A stretch of 38,633 nt of DNA from IMG/VR virus record IMGVR_UViG_3300045286_000101, positions 1 to 38,633 of that record; one strand, 5' to 3'. The stretch is from a virus. The notes under the pieces were generated by a model. It was given only the letters and a program-made list of their open reading frames with translations. It was not told the DNA's origin and made no database searches. A program made the translations under genes and the position numbers. Shown piece after piece: positions 1-7,605 of this stretch (position 1 is the first letter of the stretch; each line of letters opens with the position of its first letter).

Positions 1-99
1 GCTGGCGGGTTCGGTGCTGAGTGGCGGGCGATGATCGAGACGGGTTCGCGTGCCGGGCGTGCCGGGGCCGCCGGGGCCGCCAGGGCCGCCGAGGCCGCC
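1..99 (+). repeat. Terminal direct repeat, left copy (circular assembly overlap)
   Basis: Bases 1-99 are identical to 38506-38604. Beyond that point the two copies differ inside the 9-bp minisatellite (Trp/Trp units here against Gln/Trp units at the right end). It is best read as assembly overlap of a circular or circularly permuted genome, broken at a variable repeat. Confidence 0.85.
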
Positions 100-222
100 T
101 GGGCCGCCTGGGCCGCCGGGGCCGCCGGGGCCGCCAGGGCCGCCGAAACGGAACGCGCGTGGAACGACTTCGACCCCTGCACCATCCTCGAGCAACTCAT
201 CGCCGTCGGACGCGCCGCGTGA
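1..222 (+). CDS. C-terminal part of Ala-rich AAX-repeat protein (wraps from 38152)
   Basis: This is the 3' end of the gene that begins at 38152; the reading frame is continuous across the circular junction, giving a protein of about 191 residues. Residues encoded by bases 43-160 are a tandem repeat of Ala-Ala-X (X = G, R, E or W) made from a 9-bp unit of the type gccgccNgg. After the repeat comes a unique tail ending in ILEQLIAVGRAA. The stop overlaps the GTG start of the next gene (GTGA). The repeat is open in all three forward frames, but only this frame connects to the conserved N-terminal part. The function is unknown; the Ala-rich stretch probably forms a helix. Confidence 0.75.
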   Translation, partial: AGGFGAEWRAMIETGSRAGRAGAAGAARAAEAAWAAWAAGAAGAARAAETERAWNDFDPCTILEQLIAVGRAA

Positions 223-1085
223 GCGCGACCACCATCGACGTCGGTCCCGCCCCGGAGGACGTCAAGAAGCCCGGCGACGACGACCAACGCATGTGGTCCG
301 TCACCACCCTCATCGGCTGCCTCGACAAGCCCGCCCTTATCTACTGGGCAGCCGAGGAAACCGCGAAAGCTGCGGTGCAGTCGCTCCGGTCCGTGCACGC
401 CATGGTCGACGAGCAAGGCGCGGACGCTGCGGTCGAATGGCTCAAAGGCGCCCGGTTCCGCCGAACGAAAGGGCAGCGCACCGCCGTCGAGCTCGGTACC
501 GCCGTCCACGCCGCGTGCGAGCAGTACGTCATCACCGGTGAACGGCCCGACGTCGACGCGGAGGTCGCACCCTTCCTTGACCGCTTCGACGCATGGTGCG
601 ACGAGTTCCAACCCGAGTACCAGGCCGCCGAGGTGACCGTGTTCTCGCCGACGTACGGGTATGCGGGGACGTGCGACGCGTTCCTCACCGTGGGCGGCGT
701 GCGCGCCATCGTCGACTACAAGTCCACACGGAAGTCGGTCGACGCCAAGGGCAACCCCACGTCGCCCTATCCCGAAGTCTCGTTGCAGCTGGCTGGTTAT
801 CGGTATGCAGACATCGCAGCCGTGTGGCGGCCGCGCCGGTTTGAGAAGTTCCGGCGCCGGTATTATCTGCTGAGCCCGGAGGAACGCGCGCTCGCGGTGC
901 CGGTTCCCGAGGTCGATACCGGTCTCGTCATTCACCTCACGCCCGAGCACTGCCACGCGTACCCCGTGAAGTGTGACGAGGAAGTGTTCGAGTCCTTCCT
1001 CGCAGTCATCGACGCCGCGCGATGGTCGTTCGAGATCTCGAAGGACGTCATCGGCCAGCCCCTGGTGAAGGGCGGCCTTTCGTGA
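219..1085 (+). CDS. RecB/Cas4-like PD-(D/E)XK exonuclease
   Basis: The 288-residue protein starts at GTG 219, overlapping the previous stop; an upstream extension in this frame would only translate repeat DNA. It carries the order of motifs expected of the PDDEXK_1 / RecB-like nuclease superfamily: an early His in GTAVHAACEQY (about H97), E138, Asp in GTCDAF (D153), the core IVDYKS (D166, K168), then a QLAGYRYA motif (Q190, Y194). Family members are metal-dependent DNA exonucleases used in phage recombination and replication. It heads a string of overlapping DNA-metabolism genes that also contains a Holliday junction resolvase and a RepA-like ATPase. The substrate polarity cannot be read from the sequence. 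Confidence 0.85.
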   Translation: MSATTIDVGPAPEDVKKPGDDDQRMWSVTTLIGCLDKPALIYWAAEETAKAAVQSLRSVHAMVDEQGADAAVEWLKGARFRRTKGQRTAVELGTAVHAACEQYVITGERPDVDAEVAPFLDRFDAWCDEFQPEYQAAEVTVFSPTYGYAGTCDAFLTVGGVRAIVDYKSTRKSVDAKGNPTSPYPEVSLQLAGYRYADIAAVWRPRRFEKFRRRYYLLSPEERALAVPVPEVDTGLVIHLTPEHCHAYPVKCDEEVFESFLAVIDAARWSFEISKDVIGQPLVKGGLS

Positions 1086-1594
1086 AGCCGTGTCTCATCG
1101 ACGGGTGCGAAAGCGAGCAGCGGGCGCGTGGCTGGTGCGCCCCGCACTGGAAGCGGTGGCGCCGTCATGGTGACCCGCTAGCGGGCGGACCTGAACGGCG
1201 ACGGCTTCCGGCGACGGTTTTCTTCGCGGAGGGCGCGCCGAACGCGTGCTGGCTCTGGCAGGGAACGATCAACAGGCGGACCGGCTACGGCGTGCATGGC
1301 AAGAGTCCAGCCCACCGCGTTATCTACGAGCTGCTCGTCGGGCCGATTCCCGTCGGTCTCGAGCTCGACCACACCTGCAAGGTTCGGGCGTGCGTCAACC
1401 CGGTGCACCTGGAGCCCGTCACTGGTCGCGAGAACAACGCGCGGAGCGCGAGCCCCTCTGCGCTCAACGCGGCGAAGACGCACTGCAAGTGGGGCCACGA
1501 GTTCACACCCGAGAACACGCGCATCGAACGCGACGGATCACGCGTCTGCCGAACATGTAAGCGGGAGCGGCAGCGCATGAGGAAGGCGGCGTAG
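1082..1594 (+). CDS. HNH homing-type endonuclease with N- and C-terminal zinc motifs
   Basis: The 170-residue protein starts at GTG 1082, overlapping the previous stop. It has an N-terminal Cys/His cluster (C4, C9, C19, H22), a CWLWQG motif typical of phage HNH_3 proteins, then the HNH core LELDHTCKVRACVNPVHL with D96-H97, N106 and H109, and a C-terminal second Cys cluster (C135, H139, C156, C159). It probably cuts double-stranded DNA as a free-standing homing endonuclease. A paralogue lies at 36781-37179 with the same N-terminal zinc motif and the shared ELLVGPIP segment. The core residues are intact here. Confidence 0.88.
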   Translation: MKPCLIDGCESEQRARGWCAPHWKRWRRHGDPLAGGPERRRLPATVFFAEGAPNACWLWQGTINRRTGYGVHGKSPAHRVIYELLVGPIPVGLELDHTCKVRACVNPVHLEPVTGRENNARSASPSALNAAKTHCKWGHEFTPENTRIERDGSRVCRTCKRERQRMRKAA

Positions 1595-2809
1595 GTGCCC
1601 ATCGTCGAATTGCAACGACGGCTCCGAGAGGCGGGAAGAATTCGCCTCGGCGACAAGGGCGGCCGCAACGGGGCACCCCGGAAGCTCGCCACGTTCCGTC
1701 TGACCGGTCCCGACCGGAAGCTGCTCGAGGCCGCAGCCGCGGTGTACGGCGGCACGGTCGAGCCGTGGCCGGAGATGGACGGCCAGTTCCAGGTCACGAC
1801 CGAGGCGACGTCGATGGACGTCATCATCCCGCCGACGGAGATGGCCCACTCGGTCTGGTACGAGCAGTGGTCTGCTGGGGGCTGCAACCGGCGGTGCGAC
1901 GGGACGTGGGACACGATCACCGACGCTGCGTGCGACTGCGATCCGGAGAACCGGGCGTGCGCGCCGCACACGCGCCTGTCGGTGATGCTGACGGCACTGC
2001 CCGGTATCGGTGTGTGGCGGTTGGACACGCAGGGTTGGAACGCCGCCGCTGAGTTGCAGGGCGCGGTCGACATGATCCAGCAGGTCGCGGCGCGCGGGAC
2101 GTTGCTCCCTGCCCGGCTGATTCTGGTGCGTCGAGAGTCGAAGGCGCGCGATCGGAACGGGAAGGTGACGACCCGGAAGTTCGTGGTGCCCGCGCTCGAC
2201 GTCGACGTCCAGATGGCCGGAGGCGCCGCGATCGGCGGGTCGAGCACCGTCGCGATCGCTGGTGCGCGTGGTCAGCTCGAGGCCGGGCCGGGGTTCACGC
2301 CGGTGCCGCCGGCGGTCGAGTCGGGCCCGTCGATCGCGGAGCAGGCCGCACCTCGGGAGCCGAGGCCGCGGCGTGCGAATGCTGCGGCCCCGTTGAAGGG
2401 GTCGGGCCGGTCGCGCCGCAAGGAGTCTTCCGTGCCGCCGGCGGAGTCGGCCGGAGAGGTGGACGAGGCCGGACCGTCGAGCTCTTCCCCCGAGGGTTCC
2501 GGTCCTGGCCCGTCCGCCGAGCGTTCGGCGGAGGACAGGGAGCGTGCGCAGCGCGTCGCGATGATGATCGCCGACTACGGGCTCGAGTCGGACGAGGAGC
2601 GCCACCGGTTCCTGCTCGCGTTTTCTGGGGGCAGGTTCTCGTCGGGGTACGACGTGACGCCTCCGGAGATGGCGCAGATGCGTGCTGCGTTGGTGCGCAT
2701 GAAGCGCGGTGAGCTTGCGATCGCGGATGGGGCGGACGGTCCGATTCTGGTGGATACGAAGAGTGGGCTTGTTCCGACGCGCCCACACGACGAAGGGGAG
2801 ACCGAATGA
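1595..2809 (+). CDS. Conserved phage protein resembling recombination directionality factors
   Basis: The 404-residue protein has a GTG start directly after the previous TAG. The N-terminus MPIVELQRRLREAGRIRLG, the IIPPTEMAHSVWYEQW segment and a Cys cluster at about 95-125 (GGCNRRCDGTWD, ACDCDPENRAC) resemble a large family of actinobacterial and phage proteins often annotated as recombination directionality factor-like, by analogy to phiC31 gp3. Residues about 225-320 are a low-complexity Pro/Ser/Arg/Glu linker, and the end is a small helical domain. No serine or tyrosine integrase is visible in the genome, so a role in excision is uncertain; a DNA-binding role in replication or recombination fits the neighbours. 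The family assignment is from memory of sequence style. Confidence 0.6.
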   Translation: MPIVELQRRLREAGRIRLGDKGGRNGAPRKLATFRLTGPDRKLLEAAAAVYGGTVEPWPEMDGQFQVTTEATSMDVIIPPTEMAHSVWYEQWSAGGCNRRCDGTWDTITDAACDCDPENRACAPHTRLSVMLTALPGIGVWRLDTQGWNAAAELQGAVDMIQQVAARGTLLPARLILVRRESKARDRNGKVTTRKFVVPALDVDVQMAGGAAIGGSSTVAIAGARGQLEAGPGFTPVPPAVESGPSIAEQAAPREPRPRRANAAAPLKGSGRSRRKESSVPPAESAGEVDEAGPSSSSPEGSGPGPSAERSAEDRERAQRVAMMIADYGLESDEERHRFLLAFSGGRFSSGYDVTPPEMAQMRAALVRMKRGELAIADGADGPILVDTKSGLVPTRPHDEGETE

Positions 2810-3123
2810 GCATGCCGAAGCTGCCGGTATTCGAGGGGCGGACACCCGACGGGATGGCCGTGAACGTCACCGGCAGCGTCGAGCTCGAAGGGCCGCTCCA
2901 GTCGCCGTCGAAGCTCGAGGACACCACGTACGCCGTGGTCCAGCTGACGACGACGAAGGTGGCGCACAACGTCGACAAGGACGGTGTGCTGCACCGGGTG
3001 GAGACGCTCAAGGTCGAAGCGATCGGGATCTTCGACACGACGGACGAGCCGGCGGAGATCATCACCCGGTTGCACCGTGAGGCGCGTGAGCGTGCCGGGA
3101 TCAGCGAGCTTCCGCTGTCGTGA
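2806..3123 (+). CDS. Small conserved phage protein, unknown
   Basis: The 105-residue protein starts at ATG 2806 inside an ATGA overlap with the preceding gene, so the two are probably translationally coupled. The N-terminal two thirds alternate hydrophobic and polar residues (a likely beta-barrel or sandwich) and the C-terminus (EIITRLHREARERAG) is helical. No catalytic motif is recognisable. Its tight pairing with the RDF-like gene suggests a joint role in DNA metabolism, but this is inference. Confidence 0.8.
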   Translation: MSMPKLPVFEGRTPDGMAVNVTGSVELEGPLQSPSKLEDTTYAVVQLTTTKVAHNVDKDGVLHRVETLKVEAIGIFDTTDEPAEIITRLHREARERAGISELPLS

Positions 3124-3154
3124 AGTGGCGTGGTCACTGGATCGAGGTCGAGAA

Positions 3155-3418
3155 GTGACCGAAGCTGAGCTCGACGCGCTCCGCACCCGCGCGCGCGCCA
3201 TCCTCGACCAACACGCGGCCCGCGTCCGCGACCTCATCGACACGAACTACGACGGGCTCGCCACCATCCTCCACTCGGACGGGCAACTCGCTGACATCGC
3301 ACGCGTCGCGATCGGCGCCGTCGTCCTCGACCTACGCGCAACGCTCCTCGTCGCACCGCACCTGGCCGGTCCGGTCCTCGCCGCATGGGGATCGATCGCG
3401 GAGCCGGGGGTGTCGTGA
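3155..3418 (+). CDS. Small helical protein, unknown
   Basis: The 88-residue protein is predicted to start at GTG 3155, which has a GAGG at 3144-3147 with 7-base spacing; the alternative GTG 3125 lacks a ribosome site. It is mostly helical, with a charged N-terminal half (TEAELDALRTRARAILDQ) and a hydrophobic second half (ARVAIGAVVLDLRATLLVA) too broken to be called a membrane helix. It sits between the RDF-like pair and the resolvase. No function can be assigned. Confidence 0.6.
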   Translation: MTEAELDALRTRARAILDQHAARVRDLIDTNYDGLATILHSDGQLADIARVAIGAVVLDLRATLLVAPHLAGPVLAAWGSIAEPGVS

Positions 3419-3759
3419 GCAACCCGTCGAAGCAGCGCGGCACCGCGTTCGAGGCCGCGCTCGTCAACTACCTCCACCGTCGCGGCCACCCGCACATCGA
3501 ACGCCGCACCCTCTCCGGTGCTCACGACCGCGGCGACATCGCCGGCGTCGCCTCGACGGTGATCGAAGCGAAGGCCTGTCGCACGATCACGCTCTCGGAA
3601 TGGGTCAACGAAGCCCAGGACGAAGCACGCAACGCCAACGCCAGCATCGGCATCGTCGTCGCCAAACGACGCGGCACTTCGGACGTCGGCCAAGCGTACG
3701 CGGTCCTCCCATTCGCCCAGCTCGTCACACTCCTCGAAGAAGCAGGACGACTCCCGTGA
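3415..3759 (+). CDS. Holliday junction resolvase-like PD-(D/E)XK nuclease
   Basis: The 114-residue protein starts at GTG 3415 within a GTGA overlap. It matches the small archaeal-Hjc / phage resolvase pattern: basic N-terminus with KQRGTAFEAALVNYL (E13), then a GDIAG motif (D41) followed by VIEAK (E51, K53), and a helix-strand end (IGIVVAKRRG). These are the metal-binding and catalytic residues of the PD-(D/E)XK fold. It would resolve branched recombination or replication intermediates before packaging. The length fits the family. Confidence 0.8.
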   Translation: MSNPSKQRGTAFEAALVNYLHRRGHPHIERRTLSGAHDRGDIAGVASTVIEAKACRTITLSEWVNEAQDEARNANASIGIVVAKRRGTSDVGQAYAVLPFAQLVTLLEEAGRLP

Positions 3760-4175
3760 AGCTCGACCGGTTCCTCGAACACGACCCCGATGACGGCACC
3801 ATCGCCACCAACACCACCATCCGCCGGCACCGGCCCGGACCACCCGTCGTGATCGAAGCTCTCCCCACACCGAACGCCACGGAACGGCAACGCGCTCACC
3901 GAGGCACGATCGAACCCGCCATCCCCGACCTCACCTGGATGGCCACCGGCTCATGCCGCGGCTACCCGACCGACTGGTGGATCCCCAACCACGACGGTCA
4001 ACGCGGCGTCACCATGCCCGCACCATCCGACAAAGCCGTCCGCCTCTGCACCACCTGTCCCGTCAGAACTCAATGCCTCGAGCACGCGATCCAACATCAC
4101 GAGCATGGCTACTGGGGTGGCACCACCGACCGGCGACGCGAACGGATCCGACGCGAACGGACACGCGCGTCGTGA
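3756..4175 (+). CDS. WhiB-family iron-sulfur transcription regulator
   Basis: The 139-residue protein starts at GTG 3756 (GTGA overlap). Four cysteines, C67, C98, C101 and C107, give the WhiB spacing (C-x30-C-x2-C-x5-C) expected to bind a [4Fe-4S] cluster, and they are followed by the GYWGG turn (residues 118-122) and a basic Arg-rich tail RRRERIRRERTRAS. WhiB proteins are confined to actinobacteria and their phages and act through the host sigma factor. The unusual N-terminal 60 residues have no recognised domain. It probably controls phage or host transcription and is strong evidence for an actinobacterial host. Confidence 0.93.
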   Translation: MKLDRFLEHDPDDGTIATNTTIRRHRPGPPVVIEALPTPNATERQRAHRGTIEPAIPDLTWMATGSCRGYPTDWWIPNHDGQRGVTMPAPSDKAVRLCTTCPVRTQCLEHAIQHHEHGYWGGTTDRRRERIRRERTRAS

Positions 4176-4588
4176 CCGCGGAGGCTGAAGCCCCCCCCGT
4201 CGACCAGGACAACGGCGAGGACGAGGACGGCTGGGAACGCTCCCTGAGCAGCGCCGAGGTGTGCCGCGCCTGTCCCGGCCTCACCTACCGGCAACTCGAC
4301 TACTGGTGCCGCCAACGCCGCTTCGGTCCCGGCATCGGCGAAGCCCACGGCTCCGGCACCCCACGACGTTTCCCACCTGAAGTGGTCCCCATGATCCGCG
4401 CCGGACTCATCCTCTCCCGCTTCGGCCTCAACGGCGACGCCTGCCACAACGCCATGACCCGCATCCGCGCTCTGCTCGAGCAGACCGATCCCACGACGAT
4501 CGGGAGTATCAGCTTCGACCTCGACGGATACGACACCACCCCCGACCAGCCCGGCATCGTCGTCCCACTCGCCGCCCTCACCAGCTGA
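4172..4588 (+). CDS. MerR-like helix-turn-helix DNA-binding protein
   Basis: The 138-residue protein starts at GTG 4172, overlapping the WhiB stop by four bases. An acidic N-terminus of about 25 residues precedes a MerR-type helix-turn-helix: SAEVCRACPGLTYRQLDYWC followed by a wing ending in PRRFPPEVVPMIRAGLIL. The GLTYRQLDYW core is typical of single-domain MerR-like phage regulators. No effector domain is present. Together with WhiB it forms a two-regulator pair in the early operon. Confidence 0.82.
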   Translation: MTAEAEAPPVDQDNGEDEDGWERSLSSAEVCRACPGLTYRQLDYWCRQRRFGPGIGEAHGSGTPRRFPPEVVPMIRAGLILSRFGLNGDACHNAMTRIRALLEQTDPTTIGSISFDLDGYDTTPDQPGIVVPLAALTS

Positions 4589-4592
4589 GCGC

Positions 4593-5108
4593 GTGACCTT
4601 CCCCGCCTGGACCGTCGGACTCACCGGCAGCCGCTACGAAGCCGCGCGCGCGCTCCACGCCGCCGCCACACCACCCTCCGACGCCCACCGCACCAGCACC
4701 GCCCTCGCCCGCGCCCACGCCGCCGGCCTCAGCCGCGACGAACTCACCGCGATCCTGCGCGACGCCCGCCCCACCATCACCGACACCGACCTCGCACGCG
4801 CTGTACGCACGCCGCGCATACCCCCGCGCGCGCTGCACGATCTTCACGACGAAGACGGCCCCGGCTGGGCCGGCCCCTACGCCGAGCTCTGCATCGAACT
4901 TCGCCGCCGCCACGACACGCAACATCTCGATCTTCTCGCAGTCATCGAAACCGCGGCAGTTCTCGCCGCCGGCATCCCTGACCAAGACCTCGCCTGCCTC
5001 ATCGCCTGCGCCCACCTCATCGTCCTCGGCGCCACCCGATCAACGCCCGAGATGCTCGGCTACAGGTTCCAGCTCGCGTGCCGCCTGTTCCACGAGGCCG
5101 CAGCGTGA
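4593..5108 (+). CDS. Hypothetical helical protein
   Basis: The 171-residue protein starts at GTG 4593, four bases after the previous stop. It is rich in Ala, Arg and Asp and predicted all-helical, with segments such as SRDELTAILRDARPTITDTDLARAV and a C-terminal QLACRLFHEAAA. Its position just before the RepA-like ATPase and the end-to-start overlap suggest a partner in replication, such as a helicase loader or primase accessory, but no motif proves this. Confidence 0.75.
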   Translation: MTFPAWTVGLTGSRYEAARALHAAATPPSDAHRTSTALARAHAAGLSRDELTAILRDARPTITDTDLARAVRTPRIPPRALHDLHDEDGPGWAGPYAELCIELRRRHDTQHLDLLAVIETAAVLAAGIPDQDLACLIACAHLIVLGATRSTPEMLGYRFQLACRLFHEAAA

Positions 5109-6463
5109 TGACGACACTCGACGACCGGCCACCCGACTACGCCTACGACGACGGCCCCCCAGCCGACGACCTCATCGACGACCACGACGCCTTCCTCGAC
5201 GGCCTCCAACTCTTCGAGCAACGCGCCCCGACCATCGAGCCCGACAAGCCCATCGAGCTCAACCTGCGCGTCCCCGCACTCCACACCATCCTCAACGGCG
5301 ACCAGCCCGACGAGACACCCATCTGGCTCAGCCCACCCGACGGGCCCGCCCTCTTCTACCCCGGCCGCTACCACGACCTCCACGGCCAACCCAGCGGCGG
5401 CAAGACCTGGATCGCCCTCGCAGTCTGCGCCGAGATACTCACCCGCGGCGACGGCGGCATCCTCTGGATCGACTGGGAAGACACACCTGCCACCTTCGTA
5501 CGTCGACTCCAAGCCCTCGGCGTCCCCGACGTCCTCATCGGCGACCCCACCCTCGTCCGATACGTGCAGCCCCAAGGCCCCCTCCACCGTGAAGAGCTAG
5601 TAGCACTCCTCGAGCACGCACGCGCCGTCGACGCTGCGCTCCTCGTCCTCGACGCCCTCGCCCCCGCCCTCGCGCTCGACGGCCTCGACGAGAACAGCAA
5701 CACCGACGTCACCCGCTGGGTCGAACGCACCGTCAAACCGTTCCTCGCCGACGGGCGCGCCGTCATCGGCCTCGACCACATCCCCAAAGACCCCGACAAC
5801 CGCAGCATCGGCGGCCGCGGCGCCGGAGCAAAACGCGCCATCATCGACGGCGCCTCATACACCGTATTGACCGTCACCCCATTCAGCAGAAAACGACGCG
5901 GGGAAGTGAAGCTCCGCATCGCTAAAGACAGGCCCGGAATGGTCGGCCCCGTCGGAACAATCGCCGCGCACATCGAGCTCATCCCACACGACGCCGGCGG
6001 GCGGCTGGAGACGATCGTGAAGCCGCCACCGGAGACCACCGACAAGACCACGGGTGACTTCCGGCCGACCCACCTGATGGAGCGCGTTAGCCGCTGGTTC
6101 GAGGCCAGGCCGGCTGGCGAGCTCGCCTCCCAGAACGACATCGAGAAGGGCGTCAAGGGCAAGGGCCAACATCTCCGCGCCGCCGTCCGCGCGCTCTCTC
6201 GCGAGGGTCATCTCACCGTCGACTCGACCGGGACGAACGACGCGTATGCCCTCGCCCAGCCCTACCGCGAACCAGACCGCGTCCCCGCGTCCCCAGGCGC
6301 GTCCCCCCCGTCCCAGGACGGGGGGGCAAATGCGGACGAAGGGGTGCGCGTCCCCGCGTCCCCCGGTTACTACAAACCGGGGACGCGGGACGCGCCCCAA
6401 CCGCATGCCGACGACGAGGGGCGCGTCCCCGACCCCACACTCGACCACGAGGAGCCATGGTGA
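5108..6463 (+). CDS. RepA/RecA-like AAA ATPase (replicative helicase-type)
   Basis: The 451-residue protein starts at ATG 5108 in a TGATG junction (GTG 5105 is an alternative). It has a Walker A HGQPSGGKT (residues 92-100), the ILWIDWEDTP strand after it, a Walker B LLVLDALAP (about 178-186) and a VIGLDHIPKD sensor-like loop (about 219-228), the pattern of AAA_25 / RepA-like hexameric helicases. Residues about 335-400 look like a winged helix (SQNDIEKGVKG, LRAAVRALSREGHLTV). The C-terminal 60 residues are low complexity and encoded by GC-rich repeats and hairpins. It is the only replication ATPase in the genome, so it probably acts in origin unwinding with host polymerase. Confidence 0.85.
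   Translation: MTTLDDRPPDYAYDDGPPADDLIDDHDAFLDGLQLFEQRAPTIEPDKPIELNLRVPALHTILNGDQPDETPIWLSPPDGPALFYPGRYHDLHGQPSGGKTWIALAVCAEILTRGDGGILWIDWEDTPATFVRRLQALGVPDVLIGDPTLVRYVQPQGPLHREELVALLEHARAVDAALLVLDALAPALALDGLDENSNTDVTRWVERTVKPFLADGRAVIGLDHIPKDPDNRSIGGRGAGAKRAIIDGASYTVLTVTPFSRKRRGEVKLRIAKDRPGMVGPVGTIAAHIELIPHDAGGRLETIVKPPPETTDKTTGDFRPTHLMERVSRWFEARPAGELASQNDIEKGVKGKGQHLRAAVRALSREGHLTVDSTGTNDAYALAQPYREPDRVPASPGASPPSQDGGANADEGVRVPASPGYYKPGTRDAPQPHADDEGRVPDPTLDHEEPW
6279..6436 (+). repeat. GC-rich direct repeats and two strong inverted repeats in the 3' end of the ATPase gene
   Basis: The element gcgtccccgcgtcccc occurs at 6279-6294 and 6348-6363, with a partial copy at 6421-6436. A perfect 11-bp inverted repeat lies at 6303-6313 / 6316-6326 (seven C, GTCC; GGAC, seven G). 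A second one, 23 bases against 21 with two single-base bulges, lies at 6346-6368 / 6375-6395 around the loop ACTACA. The density of these elements within 160 bp is striking next to a RepA-like gene and would suit an origin, a pause site or an RNA structure. The region is still coding. Confidence 0.7.
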
Positions 6464-7092
6464 ACCCCGAACGCCGCACTCGCAACATCGCCGACCGCAT
6501 CAACGCCATCGCCCTCGCCATCCACCGCGGCGCCATCACCAACCTCGACACCTGGTCCGGCCCCGCCGAACCCCGAGACCCACTACTCGAGCAGGCCCGA
6601 GCACTCGACCCCAACCAGTACGACGCGCTGCCCGATCCTCCCACCGACGACGAGGCCGGCAACCCCATCGACTACCACGACCCCACCGGCAACGCTGCCG
6701 GCACCCGCCCCGACATCCACGCATGGGCCCGACGCGAAATCGACCGACTCCTCGCACAAGTCGAAAACGACCTCGACGAAACCCTCGGACATCTCCGAAT
6801 GGGACTCGCCACACGCCAAGCCCAAGAAATAAAAGCCAAGCTCCCACCAGCTTGCACATCATGCGCAAGACTCCGAGACCACCAACACCGAACCCTCTAC
6901 ACGCCAGCTCGAGTCACCCGCTACATCGGGAAGCGCAGACTGCAGCTCTGCGACTGGTGCGACAACTTCCACACCGACTACCACCAACTCCCACCCATCA
7001 CCATCCTCCGCGCCTACCACGACGGCCGACGCCCCAACCGACGCACCATCGAACGAGCCATCCGCAACCAACGCAAGACCGTTCGCACATGA
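6457..7092 (+). CDS. Hypothetical protein with CxxC pairs
   Basis: The 211-residue protein starts at ATG 6457 and overlaps the ATPase gene by seven bases. The first 120 residues are helical and acidic, with a coiled-coil-like stretch (AWARREIDRLLAQVENDLDE). Two Cys pairs follow (PPACTSCARL at about 131-137 and LCDWCDNFH at about 168-172), suggesting a zinc-binding knuckle, before a basic Arg/His-rich C-terminus. It closes the early operon before the packaging genes. It may be a late-gene regulator or DNA-binding protein; no family is recognised. Confidence 0.75.
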   Translation: MVNPERRTRNIADRINAIALAIHRGAITNLDTWSGPAEPRDPLLEQARALDPNQYDALPDPPTDDEAGNPIDYHDPTGNAAGTRPDIHAWARREIDRLLAQVENDLDETLGHLRMGLATRQAQEIKAKLPPACTSCARLRDHQHRTLYTPARVTRYIGKRRLQLCDWCDNFHTDYHQLPPITILRAYHDGRRPNRRTIERAIRNQRKTVRT

Positions 7093-7150
7093 CACGCTCC
7101 GACGCGCTACCTTCGGGGACAAATCGAGGATCGGCCGACCTGGCCCCACG

Positions 7151-7438
7151 ATGACCTGGCCACGCGGACGCAGCCGCCGAGACACCGAGCTCCCACCCGA
7201 CTGGCCCACCATCCGCACCGCAGTCCTCGAACGCGACGGCTACCGCTGCCGCATCTGCGGCCAGCCAGCCAACCAAGTCGACCACATCGACGACCCGAAC
7301 GACCACCGCCCCACCAACCTCCGCTCCCTCTGCCAGCCCCACCACGCGCACCGCACAGCGCAACAAGGCGCAGCAGCAGCGCACGCCAAGCGCGGAACCG
7401 CACGACGACCCGACGAGAAGCATCCGGGCCTGCGGTAG
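7151..7438 (+). CDS. HNH endonuclease (packaging-associated, McrA type)
   Basis: The 95-residue protein has the compact HNH core ERDGYRCRICGQPANQVDH with C33/C36, D44-H45, N56 in HRPTNLRSL and C61/H64. It lies immediately upstream of the terminase genes, the place where HK97-like siphoviruses carry an HNH protein required with the terminase for cos or specific end cleavage. This differs in type from the two zinc-flanked HNH_3 proteins elsewhere in the genome. The start ATG 7151 has only a weak ribosome site. Confidence 0.88.
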   Translation: MTWPRGRSRRDTELPPDWPTIRTAVLERDGYRCRICGQPANQVDHIDDPNDHRPTNLRSLCQPHHAHRTAQQGAAAAHAKRGTARRPDEKHPGLR

Positions 7439-7451
7439 GGGGAGGACCCCC
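7438..7451 (+). other. GC hairpin after the HNH gene
   Basis: Five G (7438-7442), loop AGGA, five C (7447-7451) begin right at the HNH stop codon. There is no T tract. It is either a weak terminator or part of the packaging/regulatory leader that continues to 7605. Confidence 0.5.
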
Positions 7452-7563
7452 GCCCCACCGACCGCGGCGCTCCGGCAGGTACTAACGCCGTTCGGATGTA
7501 CGGGTTCCGGTGTCTTCGGCGCCCACTGGAAATGCAACATCGAAAGGGCAACGACTGATCTCG

Positions 7564-7595
7564 CCCGAAACGGGCGTCCCCCTTCCCGAAACGGG
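7564..7595 (+). promoter_or_regulatory. Paired CCCGAAACGGG palindromes upstream of small terminase
   Basis: CCCGAAACGGG occurs at 7564-7574 and again at 7585-7595, exactly 21 bp apart (two helical turns). The second copy runs into GGGAG, the likely Shine-Dalgarno of the terminase gene at 7606. A closely related pair (CCCGCAACGGG) lies upstream of the scaffold gene at 11646-11678. These could be protein-binding half-sites or RNA hairpins controlling head gene translation. Confidence 0.65.
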
Positions 7596-7605
7596 AGCTG
7601 CTCCG

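Noticed and set aside
50-541. Collagen-like (Gly-Pro-Pro)n open frame at the left end
   Set aside because: The GPP run is the second frame of the 9-bp repeat; the frame that joins the conserved N-terminus at 38152 is Ala-Ala-X. After the repeat, the GPP frame loses all protein-like character and runs through the nuclease gene.
1538-2845. 435-codon minus-strand frame opposite the RDF-like gene
   Set aside because: Arg/His-rich shadow composition, no ribosome site and a well-supported gene on the other strand.
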